The notes beneath the pieces were generated by a model, which saw only the letters and a list, made by a program, of their open reading frames with translations, did no database searches and was not told where the DNA came from. Both the position numbers and the translations under genes were made by a program. A DNA stretch of 64,000 bases from an uncultured Bacteroidia bacterium (GTDB lineage Bacteria; Bacteroidota; Bacteroidia; Bacteroidales; UBA932), in contig CACWOZ010000002.1 of the NCBI GenBank assembly GCA_902762655.1, forward strand, positions 1 through 64,000. Direction: 5' to 3'. Below, piece after piece: positions 8,495 through 16,865 of this stretch; position 1 is the stretch's first letter; every line of letters starts with the position of its first letter.

Positions 8495-10942
8495 ATGAAA
8501 GTTTCTTATAATTGGCTCAAGGATTATCTTGAGATGGATCTTACCCCGGCGCAGGTTGCCGAGGCTATGACTTCGATTGGAATCGAGGTGGACAGCCTCG
8601 AGGAGCAGGAGGAGATCCCCGGCGGCCTCGCCGGTGTGGTTGTCGCGAAGGTTGTGGAATGCGAAGCGCATCCCGACTCCGACCATCTCCATATCACCAA
8701 GGTGGATGCAGGTACGGGAGAATTGCTGCAGGTGGTCTGCGGTGCTCCTAATGTGGCTGCAGGACAGAAAGTCCTCTTCGCCCAGATCGGCACCGTCCTC
8801 CCCGGAGATTTCAAGATCAAGAAATCCAAGATACGCGGGGTTGAGTCCCTCGGCATGATTTGCGCCGAGGACGAACTTGGCATCGGCAGCAGCCATGACG
8901 GGATCATGGTCCTGCCGGAAGAAGCCGTCGTCGGAACGCCTGCGAAGGAGTATCTGCACCTTAAGACCGAAGCTGTGATCGAGTATGAGATCACTGCAAA
9001 CCGCGTCGACGCAGCTTCGCATATCGGCGTGGCCCGTGACCTCTATGCATATCTGCGTTATCATAATCTTCCCGGCTCCCTTAAATACCCTGATGTTTCT
9101 GGTTTCGACAGCAGTATGGCGGACTCTTCCGCAGTTGCCGTTGAGGTCAAGGACCACGAAGGTGCTCCGCGTTATACTGGCCTTACAATCAAGGATGTCA
9201 AAGTAGGCCCTTCGCCTGAATGGCTCCAGAAGAAACTCCTCAGCATCGGACTTCGTCCCATCAATAATGTGGTGGATATCAGTAACTTCATCCTCTTCGA
9301 ACTCGGACAGCCACTCCATACCTTCGATGCCGGCAAGATCGGCGGACGCAGGGTCGTGGTGCGCCGGGCTGCGGAGGGGGAAATCATTCGAACCCTCGAC
9401 GGTGTCGACCATAAACTTTGCTCGAAGGATATGGTTATCGCCGATTCTACACGCCCCATGTGCATTGCCGGCGTGTTCGGTGGTGAAGACAGTGGTGTTA
9501 CCGAGGCTACTACGGAGGTTTTCCTCGAGAGTGCATACTTCGATCCAGGCTCCATCCGCAGGACGTCCAAGAGTCAGGGCCTCCAGACCGATGCATCTTT
9601 CCGTTATGAGAGAGGTGCCGATCCCGAGATTACCATTTACGCACTCAAGAGGGCCGCACTGCTGATCTGCGAACTTACCGGAGGCCATATCGCAAGCGAA
9701 ATCTTCGAGTCGTATCCCAATCCTGTCGAGCGCAAGCGTATCGAACTCGATTACGACCGCATCGAGGCCTTTATCGGCCAGAAGATAGGTCATGAGAATA
9801 TGACCAGGGTGCTCGAAGCCCTGCAGTACAGGTTCATCAGCAACGATGGAAACAAGGCTGTGGTGCTGGCTCCGAGTTATATGGTTGATGTTTATCGCGA
9901 ATGTGATGTGGTCGAAGAAATCCTCCGCATTCACGGTTACAACAATATCGATCTCCCCCATCACATGAAGATGAGTGTTTCGGCATCTCCGACTCCTCAG
10001 CCCGAGGCCATCCGCAACCAGATTTCAAATTTCCTGGCAGCGAACGGATTCGCCGAAACCATGAACAACTCCCTCACGAAAGCTGATTATTACAAGGATC
10101 TCAAGACCTTCCCTGCAGAGAGGCTTGTGCACATTGTAAATCCTTTGAGTTCAGACCTTAACGTGATGCGTCAGACCCTCTTGCTCAACGGCCTCGAGGT
10201 TATCGCATACAATGTTAACCGTCAGATCTCCCGCATCAAGACCTTCGAATATGGTTCTGTCTATCAGCGTCTGCCGGAGAAGAATGGAGAGACACTTGAA
10301 GGATATGAGGAGCATCCCTGCTACGCCATGTTCATCTGCGGCGCTCCCGAGAAGAACTGGAAGAATGCTGCCGTCAAGGGAGATTTCTATCAGTTGAAAG
10401 GATATCTCGAACTACTGCTCCGGCGCTATGGCGCGGACCTCTATCAAATGTGGGCGGAAGCGGCTCCTTCCGATATCTTCTCCGAAGGTACGGTGTATAG
10501 CCTGCCGGGAGGAAAACAGCAACTGGCTGTCATTGGAGTCATCAATCCTGCCCTTGCCCGCAAATTCGGTATCAAGCAGCAGGTGGTTGCAGCCGAAATA
10601 AACTGGGACGCGCTGTTCGCAATAGTGAAGCGCGACAAGGTGGCCTTCAAGGAACTACCCAAGTTCCCCGAAGTGCGCCGCGACCTTGCTCTCCTTCTTG
10701 ACGAGGGTGTGAATTATGCCGACCTTCGTGCTGCTGCATTCAAGAATGCAAAGAAACTGCTCAAGCAGGTGAGCCTCTTCGATGTGTACAGGGGCGATAA
10801 GATTCCTTCCGGCAAGAAGCAGTATGCGCTCAGTTTCACTTTGCAGGATGTCGAAAAGACACTTACGGACCAGGATGTCGAACGTGTCATGGCACGCCTG
10901 TTGGAGGTATTTACCAAAGAATTCGGAGGCGCTCTCCGTTAA
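8495..10942 (+). CDS. pheT: Phenylalanyl-tRNA synthetase beta subunit
   Basis: An 815-residue subunit of the heterotetrameric PheRS, which charges tRNA-Phe. Order: N-terminal B1, an OB-fold tRNA-binding domain (about 40-150, with HPDSDHLHITKVD and VCGAPNV), the B3/B4 editing domain (around GAPRYTG to FEL-GQPLHTFDA), B5, the catalytic-like domain, and the C-terminal FDX-ACB anticodon-binding domain (about 720-815, KFPEVRRDLALLLD). Length is normal for the family. It starts 2 nt after ftsY; pheS is not in the window. Confidence 0.97.
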   Translation: MKVSYNWLKDYLEMDLTPAQVAEAMTSIGIEVDSLEEQEEIPGGLAGVVVAKVVECEAHPDSDHLHITKVDAGTGELLQVVCGAPNVAAGQKVLFAQIGTVLPGDFKIKKSKIRGVESLGMICAEDELGIGSSHDGIMVLPEEAVVGTPAKEYLHLKTEAVIEYEITANRVDAASHIGVARDLYAYLRYHNLPGSLKYPDVSGFDSSMADSSAVAVEVKDHEGAPRYTGLTIKDVKVGPSPEWLQKKLLSIGLRPINNVVDISNFILFELGQPLHTFDAGKIGGRRVVVRRAAEGEIIRTLDGVDHKLCSKDMVIADSTRPMCIAGVFGGEDSGVTEATTEVFLESAYFDPGSIRRTSKSQGLQTDASFRYERGADPEITIYALKRAALLICELTGGHIASEIFESYPNPVERKRIELDYDRIEAFIGQKIGHENMTRVLEALQYRFISNDGNKAVVLAPSYMVDVYRECDVVEEILRIHGYNNIDLPHHMKMSVSASPTPQPEAIRNQISNFLAANGFAETMNNSLTKADYYKDLKTFPAERLVHIVNPLSSDLNVMRQTLLLNGLEVIAYNVNRQISRIKTFEYGSVYQRLPEKNGETLEGYEEHPCYAMFICGAPEKNWKNAAVKGDFYQLKGYLELLLRRYGADLYQMWAEAAPSDIFSEGTVYSLPGGKQQLAVIGVINPALARKFGIKQQVVAAEINWDALFAIVKRDKVAFKELPKFPEVRRDLALLLDEGVNYADLRAAAFKNAKKLLKQVSLFDVYRGDKIPSGKKQYALSFTLQDVEKTLTDQDVERVMARLLEVFTKEFGGALR

Positions 10943-10948
10943 TATGTA

Positions 10949-11551
10949 ATGCGGAAGATAACGGAATATGTTATGCTCGCGCTTTTGGTTTGCGCATGCC
11001 TTCTGCCCTCGTGCAGGCATGTAAAAATCATGAGCGAGCGGGATATGTCCGATATCTATGCGGAGATGTTCCTCGCAGACCAGTGGCTTAACGATAATCC
11101 CGGTCTTAAGCGGACCGCCGATACCACAAGATTCTATGAAACGATCTTCCGCAGGTTCGGATATGGTTTCGAGGATTATGACGCCAGTGTTAACTATTAT
11201 CTCAACCATCCGGAGAAGTATAAGAAGATTGTGGAAAGGGCGCAGAACAAGTTGCGCTCCACACAAAAAAGCCTTGAGAGTTTCGAGAAGGCCCTCGAGA
11301 GGCAGAATCAGATTCTTGCCGGACTGGGAGCCTTGCATCTGCCGGTGTTTGCAGTCGATTCCGTCAAGGTCGACACTTTGATGGTATGGGCTCCGTGGCG
11401 TGACACGCTCTCATATAGGGATAGTGTCCTTCGTGAGCGCTTGCGCCTGGACTCTTTGCGTCTGGATTCACTCCGCAGAGATTCTCTGCGCAGGGATTCT
11501 CTGCGTCTCGATTCTCCCAAACGACTAAATCTAAGGAGACGCAGGCTATGA
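10949..11551 (+). CDS. DUF4296 lipoprotein with C-terminal LRxDS repeats
   Basis: A 200-residue predicted lipoprotein: the signal sequence ends at LLPSC (Cys22). The middle part (SERDMSDIYAEMFLADQW to YYLNHPEKYKKIVERAQNKL) matches DUF4296, a Bacteroidota family of unknown function. The last ~35 residues are unusual: five tandem copies of a five-residue unit of the form L-R-x-D-S (15-bp DNA repeats near 11438-11516), then an Arg-rich end. The tail may be a coiled or surface-exposed segment. It lies 6 nt after pheT and overlaps the radical SAM gene by 4 nt. A start-stop pair ATGTAATG precedes the start. Confidence 0.82.
   Translation: MRKITEYVMLALLVCACLLPSCRHVKIMSERDMSDIYAEMFLADQWLNDNPGLKRTADTTRFYETIFRRFGYGFEDYDASVNYYLNHPEKYKKIVERAQNKLRSTQKSLESFEKALERQNQILAGLGALHLPVFAVDSVKVDTLMVWAPWRDTLSYRDSVLRERLRLDSLRLDSLRRDSLRRDSLRLDSPKRLNLRRRRL
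11438..11516 (+). repeat. 15-bp tandem repeats encoding LRxDS
   Basis: Degenerate 15-bp units of the form CTGCG(T/C)CTGGATTC/CGCAGAGATTCT repeat about five times at the end of the DUF4296 gene, encoding alternating LRLDS and LRRDS. Copy number would be expected to vary between strains. Confidence 0.8.
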
Positions 11552-12303
11552 TGCGCGAGGATACGGTATTCGGTCCTATCTTCAGCCGCAGGCTGGGTAG
11601 TTCCCTGGGCATCAACCTTCTGCCGAGGAACGGGAAACTATGCAATTTCGACTGCATATACTGCGAGTGCGGATGGAACAAAGACGGCACCGGAGACCGT
11701 GAACTGCCGACGGCAAACGATGTCCGGATTGCGCTGGAGAGCAAACTAAGAGAGTGCCTTCAGGCCGGGACTCCTATCGACTCCATCACTTTTTCTGGGG
11801 ATGGAGAACCAACACTGAACCCTGATTTCCCTCAGATAATCACAGATACTGTCGTCTTGCGGGATGAATTCTATCCAAAAGCGAAAGTCTCGGTCTTGAG
11901 TAATGCTACCAGACTCTCGCGTGATTCAGTGGTCGAAGCACTCCGAAAAGTGGATAATCCCATCCTGAAACTAGATGCTCCTACCGCTGAACTGGCATAT
12001 CTTATTAATCAGCCAGTAGGGGAGTATAATGTTGAAGACGTCGTCCGTGGGATGGAGAAGTTCGGCGGCGACTTTGTGATGCAGACCATGTTCCTGCGCA
12101 GTCCCGGTTTCGACACTTCATCTCCTGAAGTTCTTTTGCCCTGGATGGATATAGTCCGCAGGGTGCATCCGCGCGAAATCATGGTTTATACTATAGACAG
12201 ACCGACGCCTGCGGCCGGCCTGCAGAAATTTTCAGAGGCAGAAATGCGCGTACTTGTGCAGCCTCTCATAGATGAAGGATACAATATTCAAATCAAAGGT
12301 TAA
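11548..12303 (+). CDS. Radical SAM protein, COG0731 type
   Basis: A 251-residue radical SAM enzyme. The Cys32-x3-Cys36-x2-Cys39 cluster motif (CNFDCIYC) binds the 4Fe-4S cluster, and FSGDGEPTLNPDF is the SAM-contacting segment. The start GPIFSRRLGSSLGINLLP is characteristic of COG0731, annotated as Fe-S oxidoreductases related to wyosine base formation; the actual bacterial substrate is unknown. It starts at ATG 11548 or 11551, overlapping the end of the DUF4296 gene, and is followed 2 nt later by deoC. Confidence 0.87.
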   Translation: MMREDTVFGPIFSRRLGSSLGINLLPRNGKLCNFDCIYCECGWNKDGTGDRELPTANDVRIALESKLRECLQAGTPIDSITFSGDGEPTLNPDFPQIITDTVVLRDEFYPKAKVSVLSNATRLSRDSVVEALRKVDNPILKLDAPTAELAYLINQPVGEYNVEDVVRGMEKFGGDFVMQTMFLRSPGFDTSSPEVLLPWMDIVRRVHPREIMVYTIDRPTPAAGLQKFSEAEMRVLVQPLIDEGYNIQIKG

Positions 12304-12305
12304 TT

Positions 12306-13109
12306 ATGAACCAGACAGAAATTCTTAAGAAATGCTTTTCTTTCATGGACCTCACGACTCTTCACACCGAAGATACACCTGAGTCCGTAAAGAATCTAGT
12401 TGAAAAAGTGACTGTCCTTACAAAGGAATACCCCTCATATCCGCTGCCTGCATCGGTCTGCGTGTACCCGAATCTTGCAAATGTCGTACGTGAAAACAGG
12501 CCATGCGAGGCTCTCCATGTGACGGCTGTTTCAAGTTGCTTCCCTACTGCCCAGAGTTTCCTGGAAGTAAAGGTACGCGAATGCGAACTGGCAGTCGAGA
12601 ATGGTGCCGATGAAATCGATATCGTGCTTGCGCTCAACAAGTTCCTTGCCGGTGATGAGGCTGGTGCCAAGGAAGAGATTGTTGTGATGAAGAAAGCGAT
12701 TGATGCCGTGGGAGAACGTCTTGGCCGCAAGGTGGTTTTCAAGGTCATCCTTGAAACAGGCCTGCTCAAGACACCTGAACTTATACGCAAGGCTTCTATG
12801 CTTGCAATGGAGGCTGGAGCCGATTTTATCAAGACATCTACCGGCAAAGTCAGTGTTAATGCTACTCCTGAGGCGGCGCGTGTCATGTGCGAGGCTATCA
12901 GGGACTATTACAAAGTGAGTGGACGTAAGGTAGGCTTCAAGGCAGCCGGTGGCATCGCTACCGCAGAAGATGCATTGGTTTACTATAATATAGGTCTGGA
13001 GATACTTGGTGAGGAATGGCTTAACAAGGATTATTTCCGTTTTGGTGTCAGCCGTGTAGGAAATGCCCTTATGAGTGCAATAGAAGGCAAGGAAGTCAAA
13101 TTCTTCTAG
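12306..13109 (+). CDS. deoC: Deoxyribose-phosphate aldolase
   Basis: A 267-residue class I aldolase that splits 2-deoxyribose 5-phosphate into glyceraldehyde 3-phosphate and acetaldehyde in nucleoside catabolism. The Schiff-base lysine is in FIKTSTGK and the second lysine in VGFKAAGGI; EIDIVLALNKF is also typical. Its last 14 bases overlap the end of the convergent phosphatase gene. It is the last gene of the long + strand run from thrS. Confidence 0.96.
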   Translation: MNQTEILKKCFSFMDLTTLHTEDTPESVKNLVEKVTVLTKEYPSYPLPASVCVYPNLANVVRENRPCEALHVTAVSSCFPTAQSFLEVKVRECELAVENGADEIDIVLALNKFLAGDEAGAKEEIVVMKKAIDAVGERLGRKVVFKVILETGLLKTPELIRKASMLAMEAGADFIKTSTGKVSVNATPEAARVMCEAIRDYYKVSGRKVGFKAAGGIATAEDALVYYNIGLEILGEEWLNKDYFRFGVSRVGNALMSAIEGKEVKFF

Positions 13110-14361
13110 TGCTCCATCGCTTGAAATCTTCCCATTTGTAATATGGGCCATTGAATGGAGAGATCGCGGGAATCGCGGTCTCTCTTTCGTTTTCCAGTAT
13201 CTTGACCAGGATGTCGCCCTTCCTGTTCTTGTACAAGACAAGTGAAAGATTGCAGGCCATACTTACATGCTTATAGGCTGGCCAAGTCACCCAACTGTCT
13301 GCAAGGGATGCTTCAGGATTATCGTAACCTTCAATGTTCAGGAAACTGAAGGTGGGAGCCACTCCTGAATCATGCCCGAAGCGCAAATCTGCACAGATGC
13401 TGTTCCCATTAATTGCCTCTTCTGCACGGCAGACGATTTCGTTGATCAGTGGCGCGCCTGCGTTGGTGTCCCTGAAAAAACCGGTTTCTTTACTGTGGAT
13501 GAACCAGGATGCCGTGCGGGCATTCTGGACTATAGCGTAGTCGAGCAATTCTTCAGGACAGAATAGAGAAAATGTGTCGGCATCTGGGCTCAGGCATCTT
13601 CCAATGCTGAGAATGTGCATCATCTCGTATTGGGCTTCTCCCAGGCTTTTTCCTGCAAGAGCGCTTCTTAGCGATGCTCCGTCAGAGAAGAATCTCTTCG
13701 CGAATGCGACCGTGTCCAGAGTCGCGCGTATCATCGAATCCAGTACTCTCCGTTCGGTGGCATCGAGATCCGGATTCGGATCCCACTTGGTAAAATAGAA
13801 TCTCTGTCCTCCTTTGACGTCGAATTCAAGTCTCCTGCTATGCCTGCCCAGTTCCATTATAAAACTGGTCCCGGTCATGGCGCTGCGAAGCGCAGGCGAA
13901 GATCTCACGATTACATCTCTTCTCCTGCACTGATGGAATATCCTTCGGAATCTTTTATGGAGACGTCTGCTTATGGCTTCTTCCTCTTTGTATCCGATTT
14001 CAGTGAGATTGCCCGAATTCCCTTTGTGTTCTTCTTCCAGCCAACGCAGTTGCCCGAGCAGTTTCTTACCATCTTCTGTAAGGGCTCCTTGCGCATTCAG
14101 GATGCTCAACATCTGCACATAGCCACTGATAAAAGAGAGTTCTCCGGTGAGATATCTGCTGCCATGCCGTCCGTAGTATGAGAAATAAAAAGGCTTATAT
14201 CCCCGAGGAGCCTTGGTATCCTGTATTTTCCCTTCAGGTGCCAGATATGGCCTTAAATTGCCGGCCGCTGCGTACGGATCGTCCTGAATAGCCCTAAACA
14301 ATTCTGAATCATGTGGAAGGATAGTGGCAAACAGAAAGAATAAAGTATAAAGGATTTTCAT
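13096..14361 (-). CDS. Secreted histidine acid phosphatase, phytase/MINPP-like branch
   Basis: A 421-residue protein with an N-terminal signal-type hydrophobic stretch (MKILYTLFFLFATILP). The catalytic R-H-G is at about 65-67 (YYGRHGSRY), and the proton-donor motif H-D near residues 329-330 (FGHDSGVAP). This places it in branch 2 of the histidine phosphatase superfamily, which includes acid phosphatases and multiple inositol polyphosphate phosphatases; a periplasmic or surface phosphomonoesterase is likely and the substrate is open. It diverges from the metallopeptidase lipoprotein across a 142-bp region with an inverted repeat. Confidence 0.85.
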   Translation of the reverse strand: MKILYTLFFLFATILPHDSELFRAIQDDPYAAAGNLRPYLAPEGKIQDTKAPRGYKPFYFSYYGRHGSRYLTGELSFISGYVQMLSILNAQGALTEDGKKLLGQLRWLEEEHKGNSGNLTEIGYKEEEAISRRLHKRFRRIFHQCRRRDVIVRSSPALRSAMTGTSFIMELGRHSRRLEFDVKGGQRFYFTKWDPNPDLDATERRVLDSMIRATLDTVAFAKRFFSDGASLRSALAGKSLGEAQYEMMHILSIGRCLSPDADTFSLFCPEELLDYAIVQNARTASWFIHSKETGFFRDTNAGAPLINEIVCRAEEAINGNSICADLRFGHDSGVAPTFSFLNIEGYDNPEASLADSWVTWPAYKHVSMACNLSLVLYKNRKGDILVKILENERETAIPAISPFNGPYYKWEDFKRWSTRRI

Positions 14362-14384
14362 TTTGCATTCATATAACGTAAATG

Positions 14385-14392
14385 CAAATTTA
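14385..14392 (-). promoter_or_regulatory. -7 element of the histidine phosphatase gene
   Basis: TAAATTTG on the minus strand fits TAnnTTTG, 23 nt upstream of the ATG at 14361. Its upstream side runs into the left arm of the inverted repeat at 14393. Confidence 0.55.
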
Positions 14393-14467
14393 ATAAAAGC
14401 GTTTTGTAATACAATGCATAGCCATTTCCACCAAATAAACGATTACAAACTTTTAAAACGCTTTTAT
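14393..14467. repeat. Nested inverted repeat between divergent promoters
   Basis: ATAAAAGCGTTTT (14393-14405) is repeated exactly inverted at 14455-14467. Inside it a second pair, TGTAAT (14405-14410) and ATTACA (14442-14447), is also inverted. The structure fills the space between the two divergent -7 elements (14385-14392 minus, 14473-14480 plus), where a shared operator or a cruciform would act. Confidence 0.7.
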
Positions 14468-14472
14468 CCTCT

Positions 14473-14480
14473 TAGATTTG
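14473..14480 (+). promoter_or_regulatory. -7 element of the metallopeptidase lipoprotein gene
   Basis: TAGATTTG fits TAnnTTTG, 23 nt upstream of the ATG at 14504 and adjacent to the right arm of the inverted repeat. Confidence 0.55.
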
Positions 14481-14503
14481 CCGTCGACAAAAAACGATTA
14501 GGT

Positions 14504-16096
14504 ATGAAACGAATGGTGAAATTACTTATTGCTGCTGCGCTCTGCACCGTTATGGGTGCCTGCAACATTGATGCGCTATTCTCCGGAGATAGCGCAGACT
14601 CAGAACAAACTGCTGAATTGGATCATGGCATGATGGTCCTCGGCCGTCAATTGGAAGACCCTTATTCTGTGAAGAACATTACCAAGGCCCTACAAGCTCT
14701 CTATCCGACAAAGGCTGGAGAAATTGATGTCAGTGCTACCGATCTGTATGTGCGTTTCCTGCCTGAAAGCCAGGAGGAGTATGACCGGCTGGTGGAGATG
14801 GGAGTAGAAATGCTTGACCATCCTCTCGATTATGAAATTGTCCGTGAAGGGGATTATTACCACGATCCGGAAATACCGGAGGGTGATATAACCTGGCAGT
14901 ACGCAGTTGTTTCTCCTGATTTTAAATTCCCGCCCAGCATACCATTCGAGGTCCTCGACAGATGCCATATAACAGAACATGAGGTGTTTACGCGATCGGG
15001 TGAAGAGTATGTCGACTGGGAGGCCGTAGAGAGAGAGTCTTTCCGCCTGACAGGCAATGCCTCCATGCTAGAGGATGAGGCACTTACGAAAGCCGGTGCA
15101 GCAAAACCTTCCGGACGTATTACCCTGGTGGACGACAGAAAGGATTCTCCCGAAGGAGTAAAGGGTGTGAGGGTTGCATGTAATGTATTTGTAAAGATAG
15201 GTCAGGCGTATACCGACGAAAACGGTTATTATGAAATAGACAAGTCTTTTTCGACAAAGCCGCGCTACTGGCTGGTCTTCAAGAATAAACGAGGATTCGG
15301 TATCGGCCTGAACCTGATTCTTGTTGGAGGCTCGAGTTCTACCATGGGCAGGCATTCGCAGGAGGGCTGCAGTTTGGAAGTGCGAAAAGAAAGCGACCGC
15401 AGCCTGTTCTCCCGATGTGTCGTCAATAATACAGTGTGCGATTATTTCGAAAAATGCAAGACAGCGGAAGGTACTATAAAGGCTCCGCCGTCAAATCTGA
15501 GGATATGGATTTTTCAGAAACTGTCAGCCAGCAGCACTATCATGATGCAACACGGTGCAGCCATAGACAATGTGAAATTGATAAAGAAGTATCTGGGAGA
15601 CTGGGCCAAACTGGTAAAATGGTTTCTTCCTGATGTGACTCTGGGGCTTCGTGACGACAAGGATTATGCCGCGATATATGCTACCACGGTTCATGAACTG
15701 GCTCATACCAGTCATTTCCAGCAGGTCGGTGTGGAATGGTGGGATAAACTTGTGGAATATGTGCTCAGTTCTTATTTGACATCCGGGCTCATGACTTACG
15801 GAACCGGAGGGGAACAGAATGCTGGGTATTGCGAGGTTGCGGAGATGTGGGCGTATTATCTCAGCTCCAAAATGTTCAGGGAGAGGTATCCCGGCAATCC
15901 GGCAATGTTCGGCACATCTTTCTGGTTTTATCCCCAGGTCTTTTATTATCTCGACGACCGAGGTTTAGACTTCTACAGAATCTTCAAAGCATTAATCTCA
16001 ACCGTGACCGACAGAGAGAAGTTGCAGGACAAATTGCTGGCCCTTTACCCTGAGTTCAGAAATAATATAAATTTAGCATTTAATCGTTATTTATAG
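14504..16096 (+). CDS. Lipoprotein with carboxypeptidase-regulatory-like domain and HExxH metallopeptidase motif
   Basis: A 530-residue predicted lipoprotein (signal ending VMGAC, Cys20). After a spacer of ~190 residues with many acidic residues, RITLVDDRKDSPEGVKGVRVACN through AYTDENGYYEI looks like a carboxypeptidase-regulatory or transthyretin-type beta domain. The C-terminal part holds HELAH at 397-401, an HExxH zinc-protease motif, followed by an acidic stretch (GYCEVAEMWAYYLS) that could supply the third ligand. A surface or periplasmic metallopeptidase is therefore likely. I do not recognise a named family. The ATG at 14504 gives the lipoprotein signal; the frame upstream of it covers the promoter. 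The DUF3575 gene follows 2 nt later. Confidence 0.72.
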   Translation: MKRMVKLLIAAALCTVMGACNIDALFSGDSADSEQTAELDHGMMVLGRQLEDPYSVKNITKALQALYPTKAGEIDVSATDLYVRFLPESQEEYDRLVEMGVEMLDHPLDYEIVREGDYYHDPEIPEGDITWQYAVVSPDFKFPPSIPFEVLDRCHITEHEVFTRSGEEYVDWEAVERESFRLTGNASMLEDEALTKAGAAKPSGRITLVDDRKDSPEGVKGVRVACNVFVKIGQAYTDENGYYEIDKSFSTKPRYWLVFKNKRGFGIGLNLILVGGSSSTMGRHSQEGCSLEVRKESDRSLFSRCVVNNTVCDYFEKCKTAEGTIKAPPSNLRIWIFQKLSASSTIMMQHGAAIDNVKLIKKYLGDWAKLVKWFLPDVTLGLRDDKDYAAIYATTVHELAHTSHFQQVGVEWWDKLVEYVLSSYLTSGLMTYGTGGEQNAGYCEVAEMWAYYLSSKMFRERYPGNPAMFGTSFWFYPQVFYYLDDRGLDFYRIFKALISTVTDREKLQDKLLALYPEFRNNINLAFNRYL

Positions 16097-16098
16097 TC

Positions 16099-16644
16099 AT
16101 GAAACGCTTTTTCTTTACTTTTTTGTGTTTGGTGTTGCAGTCCGCCCTTGCGGGCTGCTTCACCTCCCTTTCCGCTCAGGAACTATCCTTCTCAACGAAT
16201 TTTATAGATTATGCGAGAACAGGCACTACAAATCTTGAGGCATCTTACGCCCTTGCGCGGCATTGGAGTGTCAGCGCGGGTATGAAATACGACAGCGGGG
16301 GAGAGAAACGCCAGCAACTATATTCACTGGGAGGGCGTTATTGGCCATGGCATATCTATTCAGGATGGTGGTTCAGCGGTAAGATGCAGTATCAAGAGTT
16401 CAACGAGGCGGAAGCGCCTACCTTGGAAACATCAGAGGGAGACAGATATGGCGCTGGCATTTCCGGCGGATATTCAAAGATGTTGGGACGTCATCTGAAC
16501 CTTGATCTTGGAATAGGACTGTGGACAGGATACACTCGCTATGTAACCTATGCCTGCCCCACCTGCGGCCGCATCATAGGCTCTGATGACAAACTCTTTG
16601 TATTGCCCAACGATATCATTTTGGCGTTGAGTTATATTTTTTGA
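16099..16644 (+). CDS. DUF3575-like outer-membrane beta-barrel protein
   Basis: A 181-residue protein with a signal peptide (MKRFFFTFLCLVLQSALAG; cleavage probably near SLSAQ). It is made of alternating aromatic/hydrophobic beta strands (NLEASYALARHWSVSAGMKY, YWPWHIYSGWWFSGKMQY, LNLDLGIGLWTGYTRY) and ends in an aromatic residue (ALSYIF), the usual signal of a small outer-membrane barrel. It resembles DUF3575, a Bacteroidota family often near surface-structure genes. A CxxC pair (CPTC) near residue 155 is notable. It is 2 nt after the metallopeptidase gene, so the two probably work together at the surface. Confidence 0.72.
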   Translation: MKRFFFTFLCLVLQSALAGCFTSLSAQELSFSTNFIDYARTGTTNLEASYALARHWSVSAGMKYDSGGEKRQQLYSLGGRYWPWHIYSGWWFSGKMQYQEFNEAEAPTLETSEGDRYGAGISGGYSKMLGRHLNLDLGIGLWTGYTRYVTYACPTCGRIIGSDDKLFVLPNDIILALSYIF

Positions 16645-16664
16645 AAAGAAAAGAAAAAAATTAC

Positions 16665-16672
16665 TATCTTTG
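16665..16672 (+). promoter_or_regulatory. -7 element of tRNA-Leu
   Basis: TATCTTTG fits TAnnTTTG, about 14 nt before the tRNA 5' end, with a TTG 21 bp upstream (16641-16643) at the usual -33 distance. Confidence 0.7.
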
Positions 16673-16686
16673 CATTCCCTAAGCGC

Positions 16687-16770
16687 GCGGGAGTGGCGAA
16701 ATGGTAGACGCGCTAGTTTCAGGAGCTAGTGTCTGGTGAAGACGTGTCAGTTCGACTCTGATCTCCCGCA
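16687..16770 (+). tRNA. tRNA-Leu (anticodon CAG)
   Basis: Acceptor stem GCGGGAG (16687-16693) pairs with CTCCCGC (16763-16769). The anticodon stem CTAGT/GCTAG encloses the loop TTCAGGA, giving anticodon CAG, and a long variable arm (TGTCTGGTGAAGACG) marks a class II tRNA. The T-loop is GTTCGACTC. The CCA end is not encoded. Confidence 0.95.
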
Positions 16771-16772
16771 CA

Positions 16773-16799
16773 AAAGACGGTCGTAAGGCCGTCTTTTTT
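16773..16799 (+). terminator. Terminator after tRNA-Leu
   Basis: AAAGACGG and CCGTCTTT form a hairpin around TCGTAAGG, followed by a T run. It closes the tRNA unit and, read the other way, also ends transcription from the minus strand. Confidence 0.85.
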
Positions 16800-16865
16800 C
16801 TACTCAGCGACGAATATACTCCTCCGGCCCGGTAGTGTACAAATTGCCGAAGTTGGAGGAGTTTA

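Noticed and set aside
8228-9964. A 578-codon minus-strand frame opposite ftsY and pheT
   Set aside because: Antisense shadow of two housekeeping genes; its composition is dominated by complements of their codons.
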